Source of the DNA: Thermoanaerobaculia bacterium
GTDB lineage: Bacteria; Acidobacteriota; Thermoanaerobaculia; Multivoradales; JAHEKO01
Direction: 5' to 3'
NCBI GenBank assembly: GCA_947259195.1
Contig: CAMYLC010000148.1
Span: forward strand, 1 to 44,138
DNA: 44,138 nt
Made by a program: the position numbers and the translations under genes. Positions within the stretch are counted from its first letter, which is position 1, and each line of letters opens with the position of its first letter. The notes beneath the pieces are model-generated. The model did no database searches and was not told the DNA's origin. It was given only the letters and a program-made list of their open reading frames with translations. Positions 1-7,338 of the stretch are shown here, piece after piece.

Positions 1-350
1 CTGCTGTCGACCCCATCGATGGCCGGCAGGCGATGGCGTCTGAGATAGGAGACCAGCCCCTCCTCACTACCATGGCTGGAGGGCCGGGCGGTGAACTGGC
101 GGGCCACGAACCCCTCCACCCAGGGCTGGGCCGATTCGGCCACCGAGCCGTGAACACCGTAGTTTCCAATGTGCGGCAGGGTCATGACGACGATCTGCCC
201 CCGGTAGGAAGGGTCAGTGAGAATCTCCTGATACCCGGTCATGGAGGTGTTGAACACCACCTCACCGAAGCTCGTACCTGCCCCGACCGCCCGTCCTTCG
301 AAGACCGAACCGTCTTCGAGAACCAGAAGGGCGCTGCTCGAGGGCTTCAA
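1..350 (-). CDS. carA: Carbamoyl-phosphate synthase small subunit, N-terminal part (cut by window edge)
   Basis: Only the first ~116 residues are in the window; the gene runs off the left edge. The translated minus strand carries the start of the CarA N-terminal domain: LVLEDGSVFEG, then GEVVFNTSMTGYQEILTDPS, then GQIVVMT and IGNYG, all family hallmarks. CarA hydrolyses glutamine and passes ammonia to the large subunit CarB to make carbamoyl phosphate for pyrimidines and arginine; the glutaminase domain itself is outside the window. The best start is a TTG at 348-350 that overlaps the TGA stop of the upstream aroF as TTGA. No ATG or GTG lies in frame in the stretch just upstream, and the resulting N-terminus has family-like length. 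The overlap implies co-transcription and translational coupling with aroF. The family call is secure; the start is moderately so. Confidence 0.93.
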   Translation of the reverse strand, partial: MKPSSSALLVLEDGSVFEGRAVGAGTSFGEVVFNTSMTGYQEILTDPSYRGQIVVMTLPHIGNYGVHGSVAESAQPWVEGFVARQFTARPSSHGSEEGLVSYLRRHRLPAIDGVDS

Positions 351-1387
351 CGCGGGTGTCGACTCGCCTGGCTCGGAATCTGGCGATCCAGCACCGAAGC
401 CAAAAGACGAGTCTCCTCCATAAGCTCGATGAACTGATCGGGCAAGAGAGCCTGGTTGCCGTCGGAAAGAGCTTCGTCCGGCTGGTCGTGGACCTCGACC
501 ATCAGGCCATCGGCCCCCACTGCAACGGCAGCTCGCGCCAGGGGGATGACTTTGTCACGCTGACCAGCAGCATGGCTCGGGTCGGCGATGATGGGTAGGT
601 GGCTGATTCGCTTGACGGCCGGAATGGCAGCGACATCCAGAGTGCTACGGGTGTGATCCGTAAACGTCCGGATGCCCCTCTCGCACAGGATGACCTGGTC
701 GTTACCCTGATCCAGGATGTACTCGGCGGCCAGCAGCAACTCCGTCACGGTGGCGTTCATTCCCCGCTTCAGCAGGACCGGCCGCCCGCATTGTCCGGCT
801 CGGCGGAGGAGCGTGTAGTTCTGCATGTTGCGAGCCCCGATCTGCACGATATCAGCGTACTCGGCAACATCATCGAGAACATCGATATCCAGAGCTTCGG
901 AAACCACGGGCAGTCCCGTGACCTCGCGTACTCGCGCCAGAATCTTCAAACCCTCTAGCCCTAGACCTTGGAAGCTGTAAGGGCTCGTGCGCGGCTTGAA
1001 AGCACCACCGCGCAAGAGGTGTCCTCCGGAAGCCTCGATGGTCTGGGCGATGCGCAGCGTCTGCTCGTAGCTTTCAACAGAGCACGGACCGGCGATGATC
1101 AGCAGGTCACGACCGCCGATCTTCACTCCGCCAATATCGAGAACCGTATTCTCCGCCCGAAACTCCCGCGACACCAGCTTATAAGGGTGGCTGACCTGAA
1201 TGACCTCGAGCACCCCTGGCATGGACTCGAACAGGCCCGGCTCGACGACCCCGATGTTGCCTGTGATGCCGACGGCGGTCCGCTGTGCACCAGCGATGGG
1301 ATTCGCTTTGAGGCCCTTGGATTCGACCCGATGTACTACCCCTTCGATCTCATCGGATGAAGCATCCATGCGCATGACTACGAGCAT
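347..1387 (-). CDS. aroF: 3-deoxy-7-phosphoheptulonate synthase, class I-beta
   Basis: 346-residue DAHP synthase, which condenses phosphoenolpyruvate and erythrose 4-phosphate as the first step of the shikimate pathway. The N-terminal ~75 residues (MLVVMRMDA onwards) form the ferredoxin-like regulatory domain found in Thermotoga- and Bacillus-type enzymes. The barrel follows with IAGPCSVES, RGGAFKPRTSPYSFQG, VQIGARNMQN, LLKRGM and DPSHAAGQ, which carry the substrate- and metal-binding residues. Length matches the ~340-residue I-beta class. The ATG at 1385-1387 is preceded by an AGAGAG Shine-Dalgarno-like stretch; the longer frame reaching to 1552 has no family match in its extra 55 residues and was rejected. 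It overlaps carA by 4 nt. A candidate extended -10 lies at 1451-1459. Feedback control by aromatic products through the N-terminal domain is known for the class, not shown here. Confidence 0.95.
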   Translation of the reverse strand: MLVVMRMDASSDEIEGVVHRVESKGLKANPIAGAQRTAVGITGNIGVVEPGLFESMPGVLEVIQVSHPYKLVSREFRAENTVLDIGGVKIGGRDLLIIAGPCSVESYEQTLRIAQTIEASGGHLLRGGAFKPRTSPYSFQGLGLEGLKILARVREVTGLPVVSEALDIDVLDDVAEYADIVQIGARNMQNYTLLRRAGQCGRPVLLKRGMNATVTELLLAAEYILDQGNDQVILCERGIRTFTDHTRSTLDVAAIPAVKRISHLPIIADPSHAAGQRDKVIPLARAAVAVGADGLMVEVHDQPDEALSDGNQALLPDQFIELMEETRLLASVLDRQIPSQASRHPR

Positions 1388-1450
1388 TGGTTGTCTCTCT
1401 GGAGAGGTTTCCGAGCTCCGTTGGTTTCGCGACAGGGCCAGGGACGCGCT

Positions 1451-1459
1451 ATCATAGCA
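1451..1459 (-). promoter_or_regulatory. Candidate extended -10 element for aroF-carA
   Basis: Read on the minus strand this is TGCTATGAT, a TGn-extended -10. It would start transcription about 57 nt before the aroF ATG. It sits inside an 11-bp near-palindrome (1448-1458) and in the intergenic space shared with the divergent gene at 1573, so it could serve either direction. No convincing -35 is visible. The same core recurs upstream of other genes in the window. Confidence 0.4.
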
Positions 1460-1572
1460 GAGCGAAAGACACCCGAGTTGGTGGAGAATTCCGCCATCGA
1501 ATCGAGGAATGTTGTCAGAGAATAGACAAGGCCAAGGAGAGCGCGCCGACAACGCGGCCCGCGAAAGAAACC

Positions 1573-2358
1573 ATGCATCGACAGTTCACGATTCTGCTCA
1601 GCATACTGATGATCGCCATTATGGCGATTCCTGCCGGCGCTTACACGATCTATCTCAAGGACGGCTCGCGCCTGATCGCCAAAGAGAAACACCGCCTCGA
1701 GGATGGCAAGGCCATCATCGTTCTGCAGAATGGAACAAGGACCTTCATCGAGGCTTCCGAGATCGACATCACCCGCACCGAGCAAGCCAACCTGGGTGAC
1801 TACGGCACCGCCCTCGTGCTGGAAGATGGTCAGCTCGTCGAGGCTCAGATCAAACCGACCCAGCAGAAGGCACAGCGCCTCACCGACGTCGCTTCGAAGA
1901 CTGAGTCGGGTACCTTGACTCGCCCGCAGTCCCGACGCCAGACGGCCGCTGCACCCGACGTCTCGCAACAACGCAATGAGACGGGCACGGTAGACCTGAC
2001 CAGCCTCCCACGGGCACCCTTCTCCGAGATGGACGTTTCCGCCGAGGCTACTCGTTTTCTGCGTACTCTCGGCGTGGAGAGCGTCCAGATGTATCAGGGT
2101 AGCGACCCAACCCGGGCCTTCTTGGAGATCACTACCAACTCCGAAGCGGCGGTTTTTCGCAGTCTGGATGCGGCAGCAGACACGCTACTCCATCTGCTCA
2201 ATCGGTACCCTGACAGGGTCCAGAGCGTCGAGCTCTTGATGTTCACCTCGAATCGAGATCGGGCAGGCCAGTTCCACCTCACGCGTGAGATGGCGGTAGC
2301 GCTGGCCGACAACGAGTTGGACACCTCCGAGTTCTTCATCCAACACGTGCAGTTCTAG
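1573..2358 (+). CDS. Secreted protein of unknown function
   Basis: 261 residues. The ATG at 1573 gives a clean signal peptide: a short basic start (MHRQF), a hydrophobic stretch ILLSILMIAIMAI, and a likely cleavage site after PAGA. The mature protein begins YTIYLKDGSRLIA, a short beta-strand pattern common at the start of secreted acidobacterial and deltaproteobacterial proteins. A Gln/Arg/Thr-rich linker (about residues 95-150) separates this from a mixed alpha/beta C-terminal half. I do not recognise a family and assign no function. A frame extending upstream to 1387 would overlap aroF antisense and would bury the signal peptide, so it was rejected. It is transcribed divergently from aroF-carA and stands alone. 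Confidence 0.75.
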   Translation: MHRQFTILLSILMIAIMAIPAGAYTIYLKDGSRLIAKEKHRLEDGKAIIVLQNGTRTFIEASEIDITRTEQANLGDYGTALVLEDGQLVEAQIKPTQQKAQRLTDVASKTESGTLTRPQSRRQTAAAPDVSQQRNETGTVDLTSLPRAPFSEMDVSAEATRFLRTLGVESVQMYQGSDPTRAFLEITTNSEAAVFRSLDAAADTLLHLLNRYPDRVQSVELLMFTSNRDRAGQFHLTREMAVALADNELDTSEFFIQHVQF

Positions 2359-2387
2359 CCCACGCCCACTTTGCGGGCGCTGGGCGT
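2357..2387 (+). terminator. Possible hairpin terminator after the secreted protein gene
   Basis: Directly at the stop codon, GCCCA and GCCC arms pair with GGGC and TGGGC across a small loop with a short bulge. The stem is GC-rich but no T-run follows, so factor-independent termination is uncertain. Confidence 0.35.
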
Positions 2388-2452
2388 AGGGGCTGAGGCG
2401 CCCGGCGACTTCGCGGACCGTTGTCCCATCCTTCCAGAACGACTTTCGACCG

Positions 2453-2661
2453 GAGGCCCGTCCGGGTGGTCCGCCGGGGGACGGCGGCGTCCTTGGAGGG
2501 GAGCCCGTTGCGTGCTCCCGCTGGAGGGGTCAAGCCCCTCTCCTACATTCGGGCGGGCCGCCGCCTCGTCTCATCGTCGGGCCTCATCTGTCTTGCCCTG
2601 CGATGGCCGTTGCGCCGCGCTCGACTTGGCGCCCCACAGTCGAGCCACCCGCACGAACCTC
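2453..2661. repeat. Dispersed intergenic element with terminal inverted repeats, copy A
   Basis: The left end GAGGCCCGTCCGGGTGGT (2453-2470) and the reverse complement of the right end (2644-2661) match at 14 of 18 positions. The interior is clearly homologous to 38878-39041 (copy B): both share the segment beginning GGGC-GGCCGCC, the segment CGCTCGACT-GGC, and the outer flank TAGCACC-ATGAAG. Copy A is longer because of an extra ~45 bp in its left part that holds its own small inverted repeat. No reading frame in it looks protein-like. It is a non-coding dispersed repeat, possibly a non-autonomous mobile element or a structured RNA module. Confidence 0.65.
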
Positions 2662-2797
2662 TAGCACCAATGAAGGCAATAGGGGCATAGGAACGTAAGG
2701 TCCCAGGGGCCGACTCCCGAACGGGAGTCTTGATCCGAATCACTGTCATGAGCGCTGAGGATGGTGCAAGGCCGTATTCGAGTCTTGAAGCGGCCGG

Positions 2798-2834
2798 ACC
2801 TGTGTGCCGGCCGGGGTGCGTGGGGCCCGGGGGT
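2798..2834 (+). repeat. GC-rich dispersed repeat, copy 1
   Basis: The segment runs ACCTGTGTGCCGG, CCGGGGTGCGTGGGG, CCC and then a G-run. The reverse complement of 5091-5124 gives nearly the same string, with TG deleted once. Both copies are intergenic. Confidence 0.6.
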
Positions 2835-2983
2835 CCACAGCACGGTGCGAGGTCTCTCCAACGGGTGAGGATTCTGCGTGGGGACCTCCAGGGGGTTGGT
2901 TCCTGTGGTAGGGAGGATAGCCCCCTGGGGGCCCCGCGTCGAACCCCTCGACAACCGCCAGATGTCCATGGGCCGGCCCGGCG

Positions 2984-3009
2984 CCTGCGAGCCACCCGGA
3001 CGGAGCTCC
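2984..3009 (-). repeat. Isolated end of the inverted-repeat element
   Basis: On the minus strand this reads GGAGCTCCGTCCGGGTGGC followed by TCGCAGG. That closely matches the left ends of copies A and B (GGAGG, CCGTCCGGGTGG, CGCAGG). It points the opposite way to copy A, so it may be a remnant of a third copy or the outer end of a composite. Confidence 0.5.
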
Positions 3010-3043
3010 TGTCGACACTGGCAATGCAGCGCAGGCGGGATGC

Positions 3044-3376
3044 CTACGAGGGGATCTCGGTCTCGGGCTCCAGGATCCCAATGAAGCGCTCCACGGGCTC
3101 ACCCACTTGGGCTTGGAAGCGCTGGCGGTAGCTCTCGACCTCACCGATCTGCTCGTCCAGGAAGATCCGCTCGACTCGGAAGAGTGGCACGAACATGGTG
3201 GACAGACCCAACGCCTGGTGCTCGTTTCGAGCCACCTGGAACATCCAATCGTCGAAGCTCGTCACGCTCAAGCCCCGCAGCACCAGGCCGCTCGAATCCA
3301 GGTCCTGGAGTACTCCCCAGAATTTCTCGGTCGGGTTCACCAGATGGACGATGACGATGGTGTCCTGTTTCAACAT
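3044..3376 (-). CDS. Conserved-looking 110-aa protein of unknown function
   Basis: 110 residues, soluble, acidic, with no signal peptide or membrane segment. It starts MLKQDTIVIVHLVNPTEKFWG and contains LSVTSFDDWM, LSTMFVPLFRVERIFLDE and GEPVERF. This is an Sm/Hfq-like or small beta-barrel-like alternation of strands, but I cannot name a family. The ATG at 3374-3376 gives a sensible N-terminus; longer versions run antisense into the epimerase gene. Its start lies 25 nt downstream of the stop of mce, in the same direction, so it is probably co-transcribed with mce and the acyl-CoA dehydrogenase. Function should not be inferred from that alone. Confidence 0.75.
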   Translation of the reverse strand: MLKQDTIVIVHLVNPTEKFWGVLQDLDSSGLVLRGLSVTSFDDWMFQVARNEHQALGLSTMFVPLFRVERIFLDEQIGEVESYRQRFQAQVGEPVERFIGILEPETEIPS

Positions 3377-3401
3377 GGCTTGTTCGTCCCAGTCGAGAAT
3401 T

Positions 3402-3815
3402 TCAATCAGATTTGTCGGCCGATTGCTGCGAGAGCTCCAGAAGAACCCCTCCCGTGCTCTCTGGGTGTACGAACTGCACCCAGCAGCCACTGGCACCCTT
3501 TGTCGGCTCAGGCCTCAGAATTCGGAGACCGGCCTTTCGCAAGGCGGCATCATCCGCCTTCACGTCGTCGGTCGCCAGACACAAATGGTGTAACCCGGGG
3601 CCTCGTTTTGCTAGGAACCTGCCGACCGGCGACTCATCACTCGTGGGCTCGAGCAACTCGATGCGGGCGGCACCGCAGGGGATGAGCGCCACACGGACGC
3701 CCTCGTGGGGCACCTCTTCGACGGCCTCGACCTTCAGGCCCAGAGCTTCGTAGAAGACCCGGGCCTCGTCGATCGACCGCACCGCGATGCCTATGTGCTC
3801 GATGCCTTCGATCAT
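3402..3815 (-). CDS. mce: Methylmalonyl-CoA epimerase
   Basis: 137 residues, the usual length for this vicinal-oxygen-chelate enzyme, which interconverts (S)- and (R)-methylmalonyl-CoA in propionyl-CoA degradation or propionate formation. Visible motifs are IEHIGIAVRSID with the first metal-binding His at residue 7, RIELLEPTSDESPVGRFLAKRG, GLHHLCLATDD with the second metal His, and VLLEL with the terminal Glu ligand. It starts at ATG 3813-3815, 27 nt after the acyl-CoA dehydrogenase stop, in one apparent transcription unit. The mutase subunits are not in the window. Confidence 0.93.
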   Translation of the reverse strand: MIEGIEHIGIAVRSIDEARVFYEALGLKVEAVEEVPHEGVRVALIPCGAARIELLEPTSDESPVGRFLAKRGPGLHHLCLATDDVKADDAALRKAGLRILRPEPTKGASGCWVQFVHPESTGGVLLELSQQSADKSD

Positions 3816-3842
3816 GAATCAGCCCGCCAGTTTGATTTCGCT

Positions 3843-5033
3843 CTACTTACGATCACGCAGCAGCTGGCGGGCGATAACCAACCTCTGGATCTCGCTCGTA
3901 CCTTCGCCAATCGTGCAGATCTTGCAGTCCCGGAAGTATTTCTCGGCCCGGTAGTCCTTGATGAAACCGTACCCACCGTGAATCTGGACGCCAAGCTCAG
4001 CGCAGAAAACTGCCGTCTCGCCGGAGTAGAGCTTGGCCTCGGCGGCGAGCCGGGTGACTCGCTTCCCCTGGTCCATCTGAAGAGCGGCAGCCATGGTCAA
4101 CGCTTCAGCGGCGGCGATGCGTGTTGCCATCTCGGCCAGATGGAAGCGAATAGCTTGAAACTCCGCTATGGGCTTGCCGAACTGCCGGCGCTCCTTGGCA
4201 TAGGCCAGAGCCGTCTCGTAAGCACCGATTGCCGTGCCCAGCCCGAGGGCAGCGATAGATATTCGACCTCCATCCAGGATCTTCACAGCCTGGATGAAGC
4301 CCTCCCCCCGCTCTCCCAGCAGGTGCTCGTCGGAAACGAAGCAGTCCTCCATGATGACTTCCGACGTATCCGAGGCCCTCGTTCCCAGCTTGTTCTCCTT
4401 CTTTCCCGGGCGGAAGCCCTTCATCCCCTTCTCCAGCAGGAAGGCCGAAAGATTGTGATGGCGCGGTCCATCCGGATCGGTCACGGCCATGACCACGCAG
4501 AAGTCACCTACCGAACCATGGGTGGTGAAGGTCTTGGACCCGTTCAGGACCCAGCCCCCGTCTACCTGTTCGGCCCGGGTCCGCGTCCCCGCGGCATCCG
4601 AACCGGCGTCCGGCTCGGTGAGACTCCAAGCTCCGATCTTCTTGCCACTCGCCAGGGGCACCAGCCACCGCTGTCGCTGCTCCTCGCTGCCGAACTTGTA
4701 GATGTGGTTACTGCACAGAGAATTGTGCGCGGCAACACTGAGGCCGATGGCAGGATCGACCTTGGAAATCTCGGTGATCACCAGCACATAGTCCACATAC
4801 CCCAGGCCCGCACCGCCATACTCCTCGGGGAAGATCACCCCGAGGAATCCAAGCTCTCCGGCCTGGGCGAAAAGCTCGAGCGGAAATGTCTGGTTTTCGT
4901 CCAACTCCTCGACCAGGGGATCGATCTCCTTCCTGGCAAAGTCTCGGGCAGCCTCCCGAACAGCCTTCTGCTCAGGAGTCAGTGAAAAGTCGCACAGGCT
5001 GGTGGTCGCGGGTTTCTTGCTGGCAATGGTCAT
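3843..5033 (-). CDS. Acyl-CoA dehydrogenase (short-chain/butyryl type)
   Basis: 396 residues, typical for a FAD-dependent acyl-CoA dehydrogenase of beta-oxidation. The order of motifs is standard: the N-terminal helical domain, FPEEYGGAGLGYVDY, GAWSLTEPDAGSDA (FAD and substrate binding), WVLNGSKTFTTHG, then RRQFGKPIAEFQAIRF, GGYGFIKDYRAEKYFRDCK and IGEGTSEIQR. The Glu in the last motif is the catalytic base position of short-chain enzymes. ATG 5031-5033 is chosen because upstream codons read through an intergenic repeat and have no family match. Chain-length preference is inferred only. It leads a likely operon with mce and the 110-aa protein. Confidence 0.93.
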   Translation of the reverse strand: MTIASKKPATTSLCDFSLTPEQKAVREAARDFARKEIDPLVEELDENQTFPLELFAQAGELGFLGVIFPEEYGGAGLGYVDYVLVITEISKVDPAIGLSVAAHNSLCSNHIYKFGSEEQRQRWLVPLASGKKIGAWSLTEPDAGSDAAGTRTRAEQVDGGWVLNGSKTFTTHGSVGDFCVVMAVTDPDGPRHHNLSAFLLEKGMKGFRPGKKENKLGTRASDTSEVIMEDCFVSDEHLLGERGEGFIQAVKILDGGRISIAALGLGTAIGAYETALAYAKERRQFGKPIAEFQAIRFHLAEMATRIAAAEALTMAAALQMDQGKRVTRLAAEAKLYSGETAVFCAELGVQIHGGYGFIKDYRAEKYFRDCKICTIGEGTSEIQRLVIARQLLRDRK

Positions 5034-5090
5034 GACGTCGTGGATGCTATCGCGCCCACCCGGCCTGGGCAATGGGCCAGAGGCCCTAGG

Positions 5091-5124
5091 GCCCCTGGGC
5101 CCCACGCACCCCGGCCGGCACAGG
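5091..5124 (-). repeat. GC-rich dispersed repeat, copy 2
   Basis: Inverted relative to the copy at 2798-2834 and nearly identical over its length. It adjoins a short G-rich stretch with 8-base spacing of G-runs on the minus strand (about 5083-5104). It lies between the acyl-CoA dehydrogenase start and the SpoIID gene stop. Confidence 0.55.
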
Positions 5125-5142
5125 TTGTAGGACCTCAGTGCC

Positions 5143-7338
5143 TCAACCCTGGGGAGTCGTGCGGACTATTTCGATGCCCGTGTAGTAGTGCTGGAGAATG
5201 TCCTGGTAGGAGTGGCCGCGAATCGCCATACCGAATGCTCCGATCTGGCACATCCCGACTCCATGCCCCCAACCCCGCCCCGTGAAGAGCCATCCCGGCG
5301 ACTTGTCGGGAGGAGTGAGGCGTTTCGCGGTGAACAGGGTATCTGGCACATCCAATGTCCAGCGCACTGCCAGGCCTTCGACCACCTCAGAGCGACCAGC
5401 GTCGCCCAGCAGCTTCATCTTGCCCACTCTACCCGAGACTCCCCGCTCGAGAATCTCGATGCCCTGAAACCCTAGTCCGGGGTAGCGATCGTTGACCATT
5501 TCGGCAAGCTGCCGATCGCTGCGGAATCGGGTCCAAGAGCTCCGCTTGCTGCTGCGATCGTAGGTCGCCCCGGCCGTCTCGACCTGGTGCACAAGAGCCA
5601 ACAACTGATCGTTGTGGAGGAAGAGCTCCATCCAATCCCCAGCCAGTAAAGCCAGCGACGAGCCGACCGTCCGCGAACCCACCCGGCGGAAGGCCGCCAG
5701 CCGATCGCCGACGGCAAAGGAGGCATTTTCGTCCGCCAGTCGGACCTGTAGCTGCCCGCTTTCGAGACCGAGGTATCTTGCTTCCATCACCTCCACCACG
5801 CGCAGGTAGACGGCCAGCCTGTACAGCGTCTCATCGATCTCTGCCGCGGTGAGGGGCTCGTTGAGATCACCGGCCAGTAGTCCGCTCTTCATCAGATAGG
5901 CGGCCAGCTGCAGGTCCTGCTCAGACCAGTCCTCCGGCGGATCGTCCAACAAGTAGGGAAGGTCCTCTGGTGAGACGAACAGGCGCGCATCCAGGGCCAG
6001 GTCGAAGATGGAAGCGATGAAGCGCTGCACCTCCTGTCGCTCTAGGGAAGCCAGGCGATCGCGTGGGATCGGCAGCCCTGCCAGCAGAGCCAGATGCTCG
6101 AGGCGGGCACCGACGACTGCGGCCGTAAGCCTGGCTCCGCTGGGTGGCATCAGCTGATCCAGGAGCCCGGAGGGGAATTCCGCACCCCTCGGCAGCCGGG
6201 AGGGAATCCGGTCCACTCCGGCCTCCAGGCAGGTCACGCCTTTCAAGTAGGGCGCGTTCTTCTGGGGAAAGATGAGGTTCACGTTCTCGGTGTGTCCACC
6301 GCAGGTGGAGCTGTAGAGTGCCTCGACCAACTCCTCGTGCCAGACCAGCACCTCCCCAGAGGTCTCGGCGATGGCCCGATCTGTGAGTGGGTGCTCGACG
6401 GACATTCCGCCATAGACCTGGCATCGGGGCGTGGCACAGATGTCGTAGCCCTCGGTCCGGAACTCGCCGAGGTTCTTCAGGGTATACGTTCGAGCCGCCA
6501 CCGCCTGAGCCTTGAGGGCCTCGATCTGCCCATACTCCCCAGGGCCCATTTCCCTGGGCACGACACCTCTGAGATACTCCTCCACAGGAAGCTCGTTGAT
6601 GACGTTGAGCAGCCCTCGATCGTTCAGGTAGACGAGGAGATCGCCGCGATACCGTGCGCCCTGAAATCGGATCCCATTGCCCGATCCGCTCCGCACAGTC
6701 AACCAACGGCCAGGTGAGTGATAGGTCTTTTCGCCCAAGGCAATCTGCAGCTCGGCGGAGTCCCACTCAGCCTGCTCGCTGACGATCCAGGCGCCGCTGA
6801 GCCCGGCGGCTACCAATCTGCCTTGCCCGGCTACCGCCTCTTCGCGGGTCGAAAATCTCCCGACCCTAACCCGATAGAGGTCGATGCCGGCATCGAAGAC
6901 TACGTCGGCAGGCATGCCGAACCGGCTGCCAAGCTGAGACGCCAACCCCTTGGCCTGGGACTCGTCCTTTAGCGCGGCCGCCTGCAGGCGATAGACGGCG
7001 GGCGTCTTGACCTCGACTCCGGGCTCTACCCGCAACGACCTCACTTGAGCCACGACTCGACCATTGGACTCGGCGATCAGATCACCATCACAACAGGGAA
7101 GTACCAGCTCCTCGAGATCGGTCGCCAGCCCAACCCGCAGTCGGCTGGGAATCGCCAACCGCAGACTCCTCTCCGCCGCGTGTCTGGCTGCCGTTTCGTG
7201 GCCGCGACTAACGGCAGCCACCTCACCATCCGCTGCCATGAGGCTTCGCAGACCGCCAAGGCTGACACCCATCCACAGCGCTCCGAAAAGAACGAGCGCC
7301 AACAACGCAGGTCGCAGTTTCGGGCGAAGAGAGCTCAA
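5143..7338 (-). CDS. SpoIID/LytB-type protein with SPOR domain
   Basis: 731 residues, secreted or membrane-anchored by a hydrophobic segment at residues 10-35. A SPOR domain, which binds denuded septal peptidoglycan, spans roughly 113-190 (AVYRLQAAALKDESQA to GAWIVSEQ). The SpoIID domain follows: LPVEEYLRGVVPREM with the catalytic-type Glu at 263, EALKAQAVAARTYT, YSSTCGGHTENV, and far downstream GWGHGVGMCQIGAFG (about 689-703) that closes the fold. SpoIID proteins are lytic transglycosylases acting on glycans stripped of stem peptides. An insertion of ~300 residues (about 380-670) separates the two halves and makes the protein twice the usual size. The ATG overlaps the stop of the upstream membrane-protein gene by 4 nt. 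A role at the septum is inference from the domains. Confidence 0.88.
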   Translation of the reverse strand: MSSLRPKLRPALLALVLFGALWMGVSLGGLRSLMAADGEVAAVSRGHETAARHAAERSLRLAIPSRLRVGLATDLEELVLPCCDGDLIAESNGRVVAQVRSLRVEPGVEVKTPAVYRLQAAALKDESQAKGLASQLGSRFGMPADVVFDAGIDLYRVRVGRFSTREEAVAGQGRLVAAGLSGAWIVSEQAEWDSAELQIALGEKTYHSPGRWLTVRSGSGNGIRFQGARYRGDLLVYLNDRGLLNVINELPVEEYLRGVVPREMGPGEYGQIEALKAQAVAARTYTLKNLGEFRTEGYDICATPRCQVYGGMSVEHPLTDRAIAETSGEVLVWHEELVEALYSSTCGGHTENVNLIFPQKNAPYLKGVTCLEAGVDRIPSRLPRGAEFPSGLLDQLMPPSGARLTAAVVGARLEHLALLAGLPIPRDRLASLERQEVQRFIASIFDLALDARLFVSPEDLPYLLDDPPEDWSEQDLQLAAYLMKSGLLAGDLNEPLTAAEIDETLYRLAVYLRVVEVMEARYLGLESGQLQVRLADENASFAVGDRLAAFRRVGSRTVGSSLALLAGDWMELFLHNDQLLALVHQVETAGATYDRSSKRSSWTRFRSDRQLAEMVNDRYPGLGFQGIEILERGVSGRVGKMKLLGDAGRSEVVEGLAVRWTLDVPDTLFTAKRLTPPDKSPGWLFTGRGWGHGVGMCQIGAFGMAIRGHSYQDILQHYYTGIEIVRTTPQG

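Larger units (their letters stand above)
2359..3043. other. 685-bp gene-free region made of intergenic repeats
   Basis: No frame here has plausible coding character. The region holds, in order, a hairpin at 2357-2387, the inverted-repeat element 2453-2661, a short G-rich tail (about 2680-2710), a 7-bp hairpin with GACTCCC and GGGAGTC arms at 2712-2729, a GC-rich repeat at 2798-2834 that recurs inverted at 5091-5124, and a further copy of the element's end sequence in the opposite orientation at about 2984-3009. It looks like a nest of several repeat families between two convergent genes. Confidence 0.6.

Noticed and set aside
2453..2661. An insertion sequence carrying a transposase
   Set aside because: Inverted ends are present but the interior is ~200 bp and encodes nothing; only a non-autonomous element is possible.
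2371..3144. Several overlapping frames of 60-150 residues in both strands of the repeat region
   Set aside because: Arg/Pro/Gly-rich translations without start signals or motifs, over dispersed repeats; GC-rich non-coding DNA explains them.
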